A stretch of 64,000 nt of DNA, from assembly GCF_015706575.1 (NCBI RefSeq), contig NW_024037063.1, positions 22,010,927 to 22,074,926 of the forward strand, in the 5' to 3' direction. The stretch is from Patiria miniata (taxonomy: Eukaryota > Echinodermata > Asteroidea > Valvatida > Asterinidae). Shown piece after piece: positions 24,290 to 34,928 of this stretch (within the stretch, counting starts at the first letter, position 1; every line of letters begins with the position of its first letter). The position numbers and the translations under genes are program-made. The notes beneath the pieces are model-generated. The model did not search any database. It was given only the letters and a program-made list of their open reading frames with translations, and was not told the origin of the DNA.

Positions 24290-24503
24290 TGGTAAGAGCA
24301 GTTGCAGACGATTCTGCGCCCCATCAGATCTGTGGTCTGGGGGTGTTGTGGCGCGGGCAACTCTCAACCTTCTTTAGTTCCGCCTTCCATCTCTTACTGC
24401 CCAGCTTTGGCCAATGCCAAATTGGTAGCGACCATGGGCATATTGTCGCATGATATGCGCCCAATATCCATCACCTCTTCCTTTCTTATAGGCATAGCTA
24501 TAA
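24290..24503 (-). other. Possible minus-strand exon or exon remnant
   Basis: On the minus strand a good acceptor ('gtttgtttctttatag') at about 24,503 is followed by an open stretch (for example 'YAYKKGRGDGYWAHIM') and then by 'catgag|gtatgtt', a plausible donor near 24,292. A second open stretch upstream on the same strand (about 24,600-24,700) reads 'RRKVDLQIENVGLLRLARLE', a likely short coiled coil. I recognise neither, and no continuous gene could be assembled. They could be decayed exons of a transposon gene within the insertion. Low confidence. Confidence 0.25.
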
Positions 24504-26179
24504 AGAAACAAACATAAAGACTATGTTATTACTGAATGAAATTATTATTATTATTGTTTAAGACAGTTTAAGAGAGATTTTTAGGCAGATTGAAAATGTA
24601 TATCTTTCTGTGTAGGCGCTCCTCCAACCTTGCTAACCGCAGAAGGCCTACGTTTTCTATTTGCAGGTCAACTTTTCGTCTAAAAATCTCACCTAAAGAA
24701 AGACCTCATCCAGACATTCCTTACAATGCTGAAATGAATTTAATATCTGAGGTATAAGGAAGCCCAAAAAATTGTGACTTTTCTGTTTCTAAAATAGCAT
24801 CACGTCAGGTTGCAACATTCTTTCCAAGGAAAAATGGGAGGCAAGAACTATAATCTAGCATGTCTAGGGGGACTTGTGGGCTAAAGTAAACAAACAGGGG
24901 GGCACACTACCAAGACTGGGAGGGGAGATCTCCAGGGTCTATTAAATTTCCTATATGAACATGACAAAATAGGACTCACCAAACACGCTGAACACCAACA
25001 TCACTTCATCTATACATGCAGCATGTAGCCACCCCATCTTAGACATGATGACCTCGCCTCACTTGTGACTTGTGTATAACCAAATTCTGATGCAGGGATG
25101 GAAGGGAGAGGAAATTACTTATACAAGATATTTTCCAAGTTTCAGGTTTTCCATATGTTTGTGCACAGTGCACCCAGCAGGCATCACTTTGTACATAAGC
25201 CGTTTTGCGGATACCGCATTCATCTTTGCAATTTGGTGGGGAGTGGGGACATCACAATGAAAATACACGTCCCATCAGGCTCATTTACAGTTGCATGATG
25301 GGAATTAGTATTGTCGTTGTTATGCCCTCGAAAATTGTTATGACCCCCCCCCCCCCAAAAAAGTAATTCAAAGAGGGGCGTACGGTATCCGTAAAACGGT
25401 AGTAGTAGTACATGTAGTAGTAGTAGGCCTAGTATGACTATGACTGAGTCAGCGCTCTAGTAATTTAATAATATAATAATTAATATTATAACTCTATCAT
25501 TCTATGGTTAAAACATATCTCACCAAGCACACTAGCACCAAATCTAGTAGTTTATCCCTACCAACAAGTAAAAAAAAAAATTGCAACCAGATGCCAATTC
25601 TGCGATTGTGTGAAATATCTATCATGTCTATGGAGAGTCAAGAAAATTTTCCAAGTACATGTGCCGGTATTTCCTAACAAAATTGGAAATGTTTTTCAGT
25701 CCCAGATTCAAGTCTTATCATCATTTTGCAATGAATGACCTTCGTTGAGAAGATGTATGAAGAAAAAAGTAGCGTCAGGTTGCAACAGTCTTTCCCCAAA
25801 AAGTACCAACCATGCGACTGCTGACAATAAAAAAGCATGTACAAGTACAAACAGCAGTATCACCAAAAAAGAGCAGTATAAGTTCATGTCCATTCCATAA
25901 AAACAACAGCGATTCACGTTCCCGATATCGTCAATCCCCCTGAAGCTACGCGGTACTACTACGCGCTCACCTTCATAGCGTTATGCGCGCTGATTTACAC
26001 CGCAGCATAATTTCCCTACAAAACATCGCTCTTACCTATCCTAGTCTCAACATCTCTGCATATTAGTAAACCCAAAATTACATCCAACAATAACCCACCG
26101 GATAAAAATGAATCCTAATGTATTTAGAAGTGTGAATATTTAGTTAAAATATACGTTCTCTTACCTGAATCACGGAGCA

Positions 26180-26225
26180 ATGGCGGACTCATGGAGGCCG
26201 CCATCTTTTACTCGGGTTAAAGGTC
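26180..26225 (-). promoter_or_regulatory. YY1-like motif and putative first exon with donor
   Basis: On the minus strand AAAAGATGGCGGCC matches the YY1 consensus, which in animal promoters often sits just downstream of the transcription start. It is followed after about 30 bp by 'gattcag|gtaagag', a strong splice donor. This looks like a TSS plus short first exon directed into the insertion, toward the possible exons at 24.3-24.7 kb. There is no independent support for transcription. Confidence 0.3.
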
Positions 26226-26249
26226 ACGTGTGCCGAAATCCGATATCAC

Positions 26250-26395
26250 TTTCCTAACACCCACTTGTAATTCCTAACCAATTCCTAACCAATTCCTAAC
26301 CAATTCCTAACGCGCCGTTAGGAAAGCGTTAGGAATTGGTTAGGAATCGGTTAGGAATTGTGTTCGGAATGTTCGGAATCGGTATCGAGCGTTAG
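26250..26395. repeat. Inverted cluster of the octamer GTTAGGAA
   Basis: Five TTCCTAAC copies (four spaced by 11 bp as 'aattcctaacc') are followed by five copies of the reverse complement GTTAGGAA. Together they form a large imperfect palindrome centred near 26,315. It lies within about 40-180 bp of the right boundary of the 5.95-kb insertion and just upstream of the YY1-like motif. Subterminal transposase-binding repeats and clustered transcription-factor sites are both possible. Confidence 0.75.
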
Positions 26396-26432
26396 GAAAG
26401 CTGGGTAGTCCGTCCGGCCGCGGGTGGGCCAC

Positions 26433-28978
26433 CAATGTACGGCTAGCTGTGTACGTGTTAAAATACGCCGAATCCGTATATAGTCAAGTTTCATGGAAAA
26501 TAACCTTTAAAATGTTTTAATACAACAGATATATTTCTTGAGTTATGGTCCAAAGAACGAGTTTGTTGAAGGTTTCTGAATTCTCGTTAAAGCGGCAGTG
26601 ATATTCACCGGCGCGGCACCGTTATTTTATATCTCGTTAGCGCTAGCCCGTGATCACCGGCTTTATTAACTTAACTGCTAAACCATTTTTTCTTGATTTT
26701 TACACCTTGTCTTTAAAACAACATAAGCAATCAACGGGCGAAATTCTAATGTCATGCAACAGATATTTCGTGAGTTATTGGCTCCACAACGAGTGCGATT
26801 TTGATAATTATATTTTGCATGCATGGCTATACTTGGCCTGTAGAGGGCGCACATCCAAAACTACGGTCTCAACTTTTCACGCCGATGTCGGAGGCGCTGT
26901 TGGATGATACATAAACTTTTTTGACCAACGATATTTGACCAACCATTCTTCATGATATTTAAGAAGCTTCTTTCAGACATAACGGGTAATCAACGACAAC
27001 ATTGTAATGATAATTTTATTGATTATGTTTTTTCACAAACATGACAAAGCGTGTACCGAGTTCGAATTAAATATTTCCCGCTGAAGACACTCTATTTTTG
27101 GATCTTATTAACTTAAATGGCTAGTAATACTGATTGTTTAAGCTAACAGGATACTTTGCGACATCACAAGCATTCAAGTTGTCCGTGATTTGGGGGACAA
27201 AGCTGTCCAGGGACTCAGTTCGGGAACTCGCCCGCTCGCGGAAGGCATTGTTCAAGTTTTTACGGACAAAACCTGACCATGGAGAAATACTGAAACACTC
27301 TAGTTAAGACTCACCTCTAAGGAAAAAAGAAGAAAAAATAATCGATTATACAACTAGTTATGAAGTTTGAAAGAAAATAGTGTATAGTTCAGGTTGTATT
27401 CTTCACAGTTTTTACAAACAGCATTGTTTTCTTGAGTAGTTGTCCGGAATCGAGTGTACTGTTTTTGTAAAAGTTATTTACGGTGGCGACCATTATTTGT
27501 GAAGCGCGCCCTCTTTTGAAAGAATATTGGCTTCAATTCGACTTGTTATTTCTCGAGCTTAACACACTACACTATTTTGGTTCTATTATTTGTATTGTTG
27601 AACGAATTCTCTCAAACTTCACAAGAAATGTGTTTGATGTAATGACCAATCACAAGACGAAATTTAAATTCGATACCATGAGTAGATTTTTAGTTATAGT
27701 GCGGAAAACAAGTGTGTTGTTTTTCTTTCCATGAAAGTTGACCAATATTTCGGATTCGCTGTATTTTTTGCGCTTAACATACTTCATTTTTTGGGGGGGG
27801 GGGGGTTCTATAATGGTTATTGTTTGACAAATTCTCTAGATATTCAACAGCAATGTATAATACTCTACGACCAATTATTGGACAAAATATCAATTAACTA
27901 TCGTTCCTGTGCAAAAGTGAGGCAAATGTTCTGTTTGGACTGACACTGCAGCCCATCGCCAAGTTGGTCTCCGTGTCGCGACACAAGATACTATTTAGGG
28001 AGAGAAAAACAATATTTCGTTAAAATATTCTGTCTAGTTTGTCTTCTTTTCATGACCAATCATCTGGCCACAATTCAATTCAATGCTCCAATTAATTTTT
28101 GAGATAGCGTGTAGACGTGGACTATCGTTCCTGTGCAAAAGTGAGGCAAATGTTCTGTTTTGACTGACACTACAGCCCATTGCCAAGTTGTTCTCCGTGT
28201 TGCGACACAAGACACTGTTTAGGGAGAGAAAAACAATATTTCGTTTGAATCTTCGGTCTAGTTTGTCTTCTTTTCATGACCAATCATCTGGCCACAATTC
28301 AATTCAATGCTCCAATTAATTTTTGAGATAGCGTGTAGACGTGGACTATCATTCCTGCGCAAAAGTGAGGCAAATGTTCTGTTTGGACTGACACTGCAGC
28401 CCATCACCAAGTTGTTCTCCGTGTCGCGACACAAGACACTGTTTAGGGAGAGAAAAACAATATTTCGTTTAAATCTCCTGTCTAGTTTGTCTTCTTTTCA
28501 TGACCAATCATCTGGCCACAATTCAATTCAATGCTCCAATTATTTTTTGAGACAGCGTGTAGACGTGGATTATCGTTCCTGTGCAAAAGTGAGTCAAATG
28601 TTCTGTTTGGACTGACACTGCAGCCCATCGCCAAGTGTCGCGACACAAGACACTGTTTAGGGAGAGAAAAACAATATTTCGTTTAAATCTTCGGTCTAGT
28701 TTGTCTTCTTTTCATGACCAATCATCTGGCCACAATTCAATTCAATGCTCCAATTAATTTTTGAGATAGCGTGTAGACGTGGACTATCATTCCTGTGCAA
28801 AAGTGAGGCAAATGTTCTGTTTGGACTGACACTGCAGCCCATCGCCACACAAGACACTGTTTAGGGAGAGAAAAACAATATTTCGTTTAAATCTTCTGTC
28901 TAGTTTGTCTTCTTTTCATGACCAATCATCTGGCCACAATTCAATTCAATGCTCCAATTAATTTTTGAGAGAGCGTGT
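26433..28978. repeat. Higher-order repeat unit E, right fragment
   Basis: The unit resumes with 'caatgtacggctagctgtgt', exactly as unit A at 4,556. It runs through the core (to about 27,470), the forward arm (to about 27,880) and a 224-bp array. These monomers carry 'gcgtgtagacgtgg' in place of 'gcatgtcgtcgtgg', a local variant absent from units A-D. At 28,978 the array joins directly to a second forward linker with no reverse arm. Confidence 0.8.
27880..28978 (+). repeat. 224-bp tandem satellite array 6 (variant monomers)
   Basis: Monomer landmarks fall at about 28,083, 28,307, 28,531, 28,740 and 28,945. The last spacings shrink to about 209 and 205 bp because of short internal losses. The 'gcgtgtagacgtgg' variant defines this subfamily, which indicates local homogenisation distinct from arrays 1-5. 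Confidence 0.85.
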
Positions 28979-30465
28979 GTACTGTTTTTGTAAAAGTTAT
29001 TTACGGTGGCGACCATTATTTGTGAAGTGCGCCCTCTTTTGAAAGAATATTGGCTAAGTTTTTTTTTTTTCGCGCTTAATTAACACACAACATTGTTTTG
29101 GTTCTATTATTTGTATTATCGGACGAATTCTCTCAAAATTCACAAGAAATGTCTTTGATGTAACGACCAATTACGAGACAAAATTTCAATTTGATACCAT
29201 CAGTATTTAATTTAGATATCCGGAAAACGAGTGTGTTGTTTTTGTTCCATGAAAGTTTACTCTAATTCGGATTCACTGTATTTGTTTTGCGCTTAACACA
29301 CTACATTTTGTTTGGTTCTATTATTGTTATTGTTCTACGAATTCTCTCGATATTCAAGAGAAATGTAGAGTATACTACGATCAATCATTGGACAAAATTT
29401 CAATTCAATACAAAATGTATTTCTTGAGTTATCGTCCGGAAAACGAGTGTGTTGTTTTTGTAGGCAGGACTTTCTCCGACGGTGGTGACAAAAATTCTCG
29501 TGCCGACCACTATTTGTGAAGCGCGCCCTCTTTTGAAAGAATATTGGCTTCAATTCGACTTGTTATTTTTCGAGCTTAACACACTACAATATTTTGGTTC
29601 TATTATTTGTATTGTTGAACGAATTCTCTCAAAATTCACAAGAAATGTGTTTGATGTAATGACCAATCACAAGACGAAATTTAAATTCGATACCATGAGT
29701 ATATTTTTAGTTATAGTGCGGAAAACAAGTGTGTTGTTTTTCTTTCCATGAAAGTTGGCCAATATTTCGGATTCGCTGTATTTTTTGCGCTTAACATACT
29801 TCATTTTTTTTGGGGGGGGGGGTACTATAATGGTTATTGTTTGACAAATTCTCTAGATATTCAACAGCAATGTATAATACTCTACGACCAATTATTGGAC
29901 AAAATATCAATGAACTATCGTTCCTGTGCAAAAGTGAGGCAAATGTTCTGTTTGGACTGACACTGCAGCCCATCGCCAAGTTGGTCTCCGTGTCGCGACA
30001 CAAGATACTGTTTAGGGAGAGAAAAACAATATTTCGTTAAAATATTCTGTCTAGTTTGTCTTCTTTTCATGACCAATCATCTGGCCACAATTCAATTCAA
30101 TGCTCCAATTAATTTTTGAGATAGCGTGTAGACGTGGACTATCTTTCCTGAGCAAATTTAAAAGTGAGGCAAATGTTCTGTTTGGACTGACACTGCAGCC
30201 CATCGCCAAGTTGTTCTCCATGTCGCGACACAAGACACTGTTTAGGGAGAGAAAAACAATATTTCGTTTAAATCTTCTGTCCAGTTTGTCTTCTTTTCAT
30301 GACCAATCATCTGGCCACAATTCAATTTAATGCATCACTTACTTTTTTTTTTAGATATCCTGTCCAGCTGGACTATCGTTTCTGTGCAAAAAGCGAGGCA
30401 AATGTTCTGTTTTGGACTACGACTGCAGCCTATCGCGAAGTTTTTCTCCATGTTCCACTGTCACA
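28979..30465 (+). repeat. Forward linkers, 206-bp monomers and a short 224-bp array
   Basis: Forward linkers ('gaagcgcgccctcttttg'-like) occur at about 29,020 and 29,517, each followed by forward 206-bp monomers. Leading and variant 224-bp monomers follow from about 29,890. The last monomer is interrupted at 30,465 by the nested transposons described next. Confidence 0.75.
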
Positions 30466-31377
30466 TGAAAATCCGACTCCTATGAAAATCGGACCCCTAC
30501 TTCCCTATTATTGGTTGATCCCTCGCACGTAAACAGCTCACTCTCCTGAAACGATCCTAAAAATAGCACAGTATCGTACTGTCGCGTGCGCAGTACTACA
30601 CTGTAAACAATTTGCCCGTAATTTTACGGTAAAAGCACTGTCAAACGGGTTGCCAACAAAAGACCGTAAAATTACGGTCAGTTACGGGTTTCCAAAAATG
30701 ACGGTGACCGTAATTTTAACGCGAATTTCCCTTAAATTTGACGGCAATTTGCCGTAAAGTAATGGAATACAAAGTGGGTGGCGTCAGAGCTGAGTGTAGG
30801 GGTCTAGGGAGGGGGGTAGGTTCCAGTTGCAGCAGCTGGGAGTGGGGTATGCATACGTCTTGCAGCTTGTCTTTTACACGCATAGTGGTTTTCAAATCAC
30901 TTAATGTGAAATTATCTTTAAGTTGTAACATAACTTGCATCTGTAAGTTGTAATTTTCATTTACAACTTTTTACCGATCCCACAGAAAGGGGTCAACCTA
31001 TTGCTGGTCAACACCGCAGGATTAGCTGTTTGGCTCTCCAAATTCCGCAATATCAAAGCATTAAGGCTGTGACGTCCCAATGATCAGCACGTAGCGAACG
31101 TTGCGTGAGTGCACACGAATCACAGCTTTAAAAACTAGGCGGTTGTGAGGGTTTGAAAGGGGAGGGGTTTTGAAAAGTTACGAATACAAAGCATTGTGAA
31201 TCCCAGCATGCGTCAGGGCACCAAGTTTTACGGGAAATGCACGTAGCACGTTCTTTCTTGTGACGATACGAGCAATAACGGTAATAAACCGTAAAAAGTA
31301 CGGGAAATTGACAGTGTTTTTACGGGTTCTGTTTACAGTGTACCAATGAGTCCACATTTTATGGAGTCGGATATTCA
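30466..31377. mobile_element. Outer inverted-repeat element containing a second element
   Basis: Left end TGAAAATCCGACTCC (30,466-30,480) and right end GGAGTCGGATATTCA (31,363-31,377) form a 15-bp inverted repeat with one mismatch. The inner element occupies most of the interior; without it this element is about 165 bp. It interrupts a 224-bp monomer that resumes at 31,388 ('cacaagacactgtt'). No coding capacity. Confidence 0.6.
30597..31342. mobile_element. Inner 746-bp inverted-repeat DNA transposon
   Basis: It begins TACACTGTAAAC and ends with the exact reverse complement GTTTACAGTGTA. Subterminal copies of 'cccgtaa', 'ttacggt' and 'cactgtcaa' are present near both ends. If the outer TA pair is the target duplication, it is a TA-inserting (Tc1/mariner-type) non-autonomous element. 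Open frames inside are short and unrelated to any transposase I know. Confidence 0.65.
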
Positions 31378-31381
31378 CGCT

Positions 31382-32850
31382 TCACCGCCACAAGACACTG
31401 TTGAGGGAAGAGAAAAACAATATTTTGTCTCAATCTTCTGTCTTTTTTGTCTACTTTTCATGACCAATCATCTGGCCAAAATTCAATCGAAAGTATAATC
31501 TTAATTTATGAGATATCCTGTCCAGCTGGACTATCGTTTCTGTGCAAAAGTGAGGCACTGATGTATTTCCTGGAGTGCTTTTACACACTGTCGTTTTTGT
31601 TTTTGTTGTATTATTTTTTTTTCTTCAACGGTTTCTTTCAAATTTCAAACATATTGTCTCGTCTATCACAGTCAATTATGGGATGCAATTTCAAATCAGT
31701 GCAATGTGTTTTTCTTGAGTTAATCGTCCCCACATAGAGTGCTTTATTTTTGTTCCATTAAAAGTGACTCGAATTCGAATTGAATTATTCGCGATTAGTA
31801 CACTGTATTTCCTTAAATCATATTAAATTTATTCTTCAACGGTTCTCGTCGATTTTCAAACCATTTGTTTGCTATATCCAAAACAATTATTGAACGAAAT
31901 GCTAATTCAGTGCACTGTGTTGTTCTTGAGTTATCGTCTCCACAAAGAGTACTTAATTTTGGTCCATTAAAAGGGACTCGAATTCAAATTGAATTATTCG
32001 CACTTTAGTACACTACATTTCCTTCATATTAAATGTATTCCTTAATGGTTCCCGTCGACTCTCAAACCATTGGTGTGCTATATCCCAAACTGTTATTGAA
32101 CGAAATTTCACTACAGTGCACTGTTTTGTTCTTGAGTTATCGTCAACACAAATACTTCGTTCGGGCAGATCGTGATCCACGTTGACGAAAGTCTTTATGG
32201 TGACGACCAGTATTTGTGTAGCGCGCCCTCTGTTGAAAGAAATTGATGTTGGTAAAATGTACGGCAGTGCTCTAACACACTGTCGTTTTTGTTTTTGTTG
32301 TAGTTTCTTTCAAATTTCAAATATATTGTCTCGTATATCACAGTCAATTTTTGGACGCAATTTCAAATCAGTGCAATGTGTTTTTCTGGAGTTATCGTCT
32401 CCACAAGGGGGGCTTTATTTTTGTTCCATTAAAAGTGACACGATTTCGAATTGAAATTTTTGGGATGAGTACTCTGTGTTTCCTTAAATCATACTTAATT
32501 TATTCTTTGATGGCTCCCGTCGATTTTCAAACCATTTGTGTCCTATATCCCGAACAATTATTGAACGAAATTTCAATTCAGTGCACTGCGTTGTTCTCGA
32601 GTTATCGTCTCCACAACGAGTGCTAAATTTTTGTTCCATTAAAAGTGACTCGAATTCGAATTGAATTTTTCGCGATTTGTGCACTGTATTTCCTTAAATC
32701 ATATTAAATTTATTCTTTCATAGTTCCCGTTGATTGTCAAACCATATGTATTTTATATCCCGAACAATTTTGGAACGAAATTTCAATTCAGTGCACAGTG
32801 TTGTTCTTGTTCACTTAATGCCGACGTCGTTTGGGCAACAGGGTCTGCAA
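31382..32850 (+). repeat. Right edge of the satellite block: partial 224-bp unit and diverged ~206-bp monomers
   Basis: A partial 224-bp monomer ('cacaagacactgtt' to 'tgaccaatcatctggcc') is followed by about five forward monomers. Landmarks 'gactcgaattcgaattgaat'-like recur at about 31,772, 31,977, 32,440 and 32,647, giving 205-207-bp steps. A linker ('tgtagcgcgccctctgttg') lies at about 32,216. Divergence is higher than in units A-E, as expected at an array edge. Confidence 0.7.
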
Positions 32851-32878
32851 CCCACCAGACACGGGGGTCAGACAACTA

Positions 32879-33332
32879 GACCGTTGAGACTCAACGGTCG
32901 AGTTGTCTCATCGGTCGAGTTGTCTCAACGGTCGAGTTGTCTCAACGGTCGAGTTGTCTCAACGGTCGAGTTGTCCGACATTCCCCGGCGATTTAATGCA
33001 TATTACGCTAAAACACTGGTTCGGGTTTTATACCGTTATGTACTTCTTCAATATACAATGTGGACGTGACCTATCTAGAATGTTCATTGATAGGCCTATG
33101 TTTCGGGGAATTTGAATATAGGACTGTCACTCTTCTGTAACTTTGCCAAAGTCAAGCGTTGGCCACACAAACTACGTACTGAAGCAGCGACTTAAAGTCT
33201 AGCAACTCATCGTTGAGACTTGAGACAACTTGACTTTGGCGACAGCTCGACGTTGAGACAACTCGACCGTTGAGACAACTCGACCCCCGAGACAACTCGT
33301 CTACTGAGACAACTCGTCCACTGAGACAACTC
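32879..33332. mobile_element. Foldback-like element with 17-bp tandem repeats in inverted arms
   Basis: The left arm (32,879-32,976) holds five tandem copies of the 17-mer CGGTCGAGTTGTCTCAA. The right arm (33,219-33,332) holds five to seven degenerate copies of its reverse complement, TTGAGACAACTCGACCG. About 240 bp of unrelated sequence separates them. Inverted terminal repeats built from short tandem repeats are the hallmark of Drosophila FB and sea-urchin TU elements. There is no coding capacity and no clear target duplication. Confidence 0.7.
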
Positions 33333-34578
33333 AAAAAGAAAACAACAAAAACTAAATTGACTGAATGATCCAACAATCCATTTTATTATATCACATCTCC
33401 TGACATGGTGATTCAGAATATTACATACAGCAAAAGTAACTGATGAAGTCGATTAATTGTATTGGCGAGTCTTTTAATATTACTTAGGCGAGAGGTCACC
33501 ATCTGTATGTTTGGAACATGTTAGCACTAACTCTTGCTAAGCATCACGCCATCAGGATCACTAGTCATGATTGGCCAAGAGTTCTGAAGGGGCGTGCTCC
33601 CAAGTCACAGCAGGCTAGGCAGGACATGCATCAGGCAATGGTAGATTATGACAGGGCTATTAGCTTTGTACATGTATGCCATGTAAATGCATCTAAAATC
33701 TGATTGGCTTACAGTTTTTAGTGGGTGTGTCCCCAAGACACTGCGTGGCAATGGTAGATCATAATGCTATTAACTTTGTGCATGTTTCAGTAGGGAACTA
33801 AGAATGCACACACAGTGAGCTACGAGTCGAGTACAAGCCTATGGCCGGCCATGGGAGAACAAGCAGGATTTAATAAAACCCACAGATCTACGTCTTCTTA
33901 ATTAATGGAAGATGGGACCAGTATATTAGTCAAAGAATTCACCCGTTTCTTATCATTTTTTTGTTGTTGTGAAATTAATTCACCCCATCCACCCAATCCA
34001 CAAGGTATTATTTCACAGGGTTTCGCAAGGTTATTGCTGGGGGCTGGGGCCTTCCACCGCATTCACAGGGATCGAACATCCTTGGACCAGACCCCTGCTG
34101 CATGGTTGTTAACTAGCGATGCTTGTTACAGTATTAAAATAAACAACTCCAAGCATTTCAAGGAAATTTGGATCATTGGGATATGCAATACATTTTGTTT
34201 GTAATATTATGTAACAGCATTTAAGATGTGAAAACTGGGGAAATGTTGCGATTACTCCCTTCAAATCTTGATTCCGATACCTGAATAAGCTACAACACGA
34301 TTCAAACTTCCAAAGGGTAGGCAAAGCTCATTCTGCTATAAACCCAGCATATTTCCCCATCAGTCTGTGTCCACACTGTTCAGGATTTGCAACAAACACA
34401 ATTGTTTTTAAGGCCGTCAAATTCAACAGCAAACTCCAACATCATGTCCAAGTAGCCTGCTTCCAACTTGCTCGGGATTGTAGAACAAAAAGATGACAAG
34501 TCCAGGTTTTGAGAGAAAAATGCTGTCCAACATTTCAGCTACCGTACACCAGCACTATCCAATGAAAGGGAGACATTG
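33333..34578. other. 3' flank of LYRM9, no gene seen
   Basis: A noncoding stretch between the foldback element and the LYRM9 stop codon. Two related segments, 'gcaatggtagattatgaca' (about 33,635) and 'gcaatggtagatcataatg' (about 33,749), make an imperfect direct repeat of about 40 bp. At 34,066-34,122 the minus strand has a B-box-like GTTCGATCC, perhaps a decayed tRNA-derived SINE. Nothing else is recognised. Confidence 0.5.
34066..34122 (-). repeat. Possible decayed tRNA-derived SINE head
   Basis: On the minus strand a weak A-box-like 'tcgctagttaacaacc' lies about 35 bp before GTTCGATCC, which fits the pol III B-box pattern GWTCRANNC. No cloverleaf could be drawn, and the family is unknown. 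Confidence 0.2.
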
Positions 34579-34893
34579 TCACGTCTTGCTGTCTTTGTCT
34601 GCATACTACATAGGACACACACAAAAACAAATATAGTGTTATGCAACTGCTATTGAAAAGTGCTGCGTAATAATCATGGAAAGGCATCGATTTAGACACT
34701 TTGAATAGGCTACCATCATGCTGTAATACCTTATTGAGGACCCATTCTGCATCTTGCATTGCCCTCGCGATAATCTGTTTGATCCTCATCGAATCCAATT
34801 CATCAGCATGGCTACGGAAACCCTGCGAGTTCAAACAAGTGGAACATTGATGTCAACTTCAAGGATGGGTACAGAACTCAAAAGTGTGTGTGT

Positions 34894-34928
<35 letters not shown>

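Larger units (their letters stand above)
20476..26432. mobile_element. 5.95-kb composite insertion flanked by an 8-bp direct repeat
   Basis: The repeat unit breaks at 20,475 and resumes at 26,433. TGGGCCAC is present on both sides (20,468-20,475 and 26,425-26,432), as an 8-bp target-site duplication would leave. The intact paralogous site in unit A reads 'tattatggggctaccaatg' (about 4,543). No clean terminal inverted repeat is visible. The only shared end motif is GGACTACCC, about 15 bp inside the left end and in reverse complement about 14 bp inside the right end. Contents are a Penelope-like fragment, GC-rich minisatellites, several G or C runs and an octamer cluster near the right end. hAT or P-type elements make 8-bp duplications, but no transposase was recognised. 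Confidence 0.6.
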
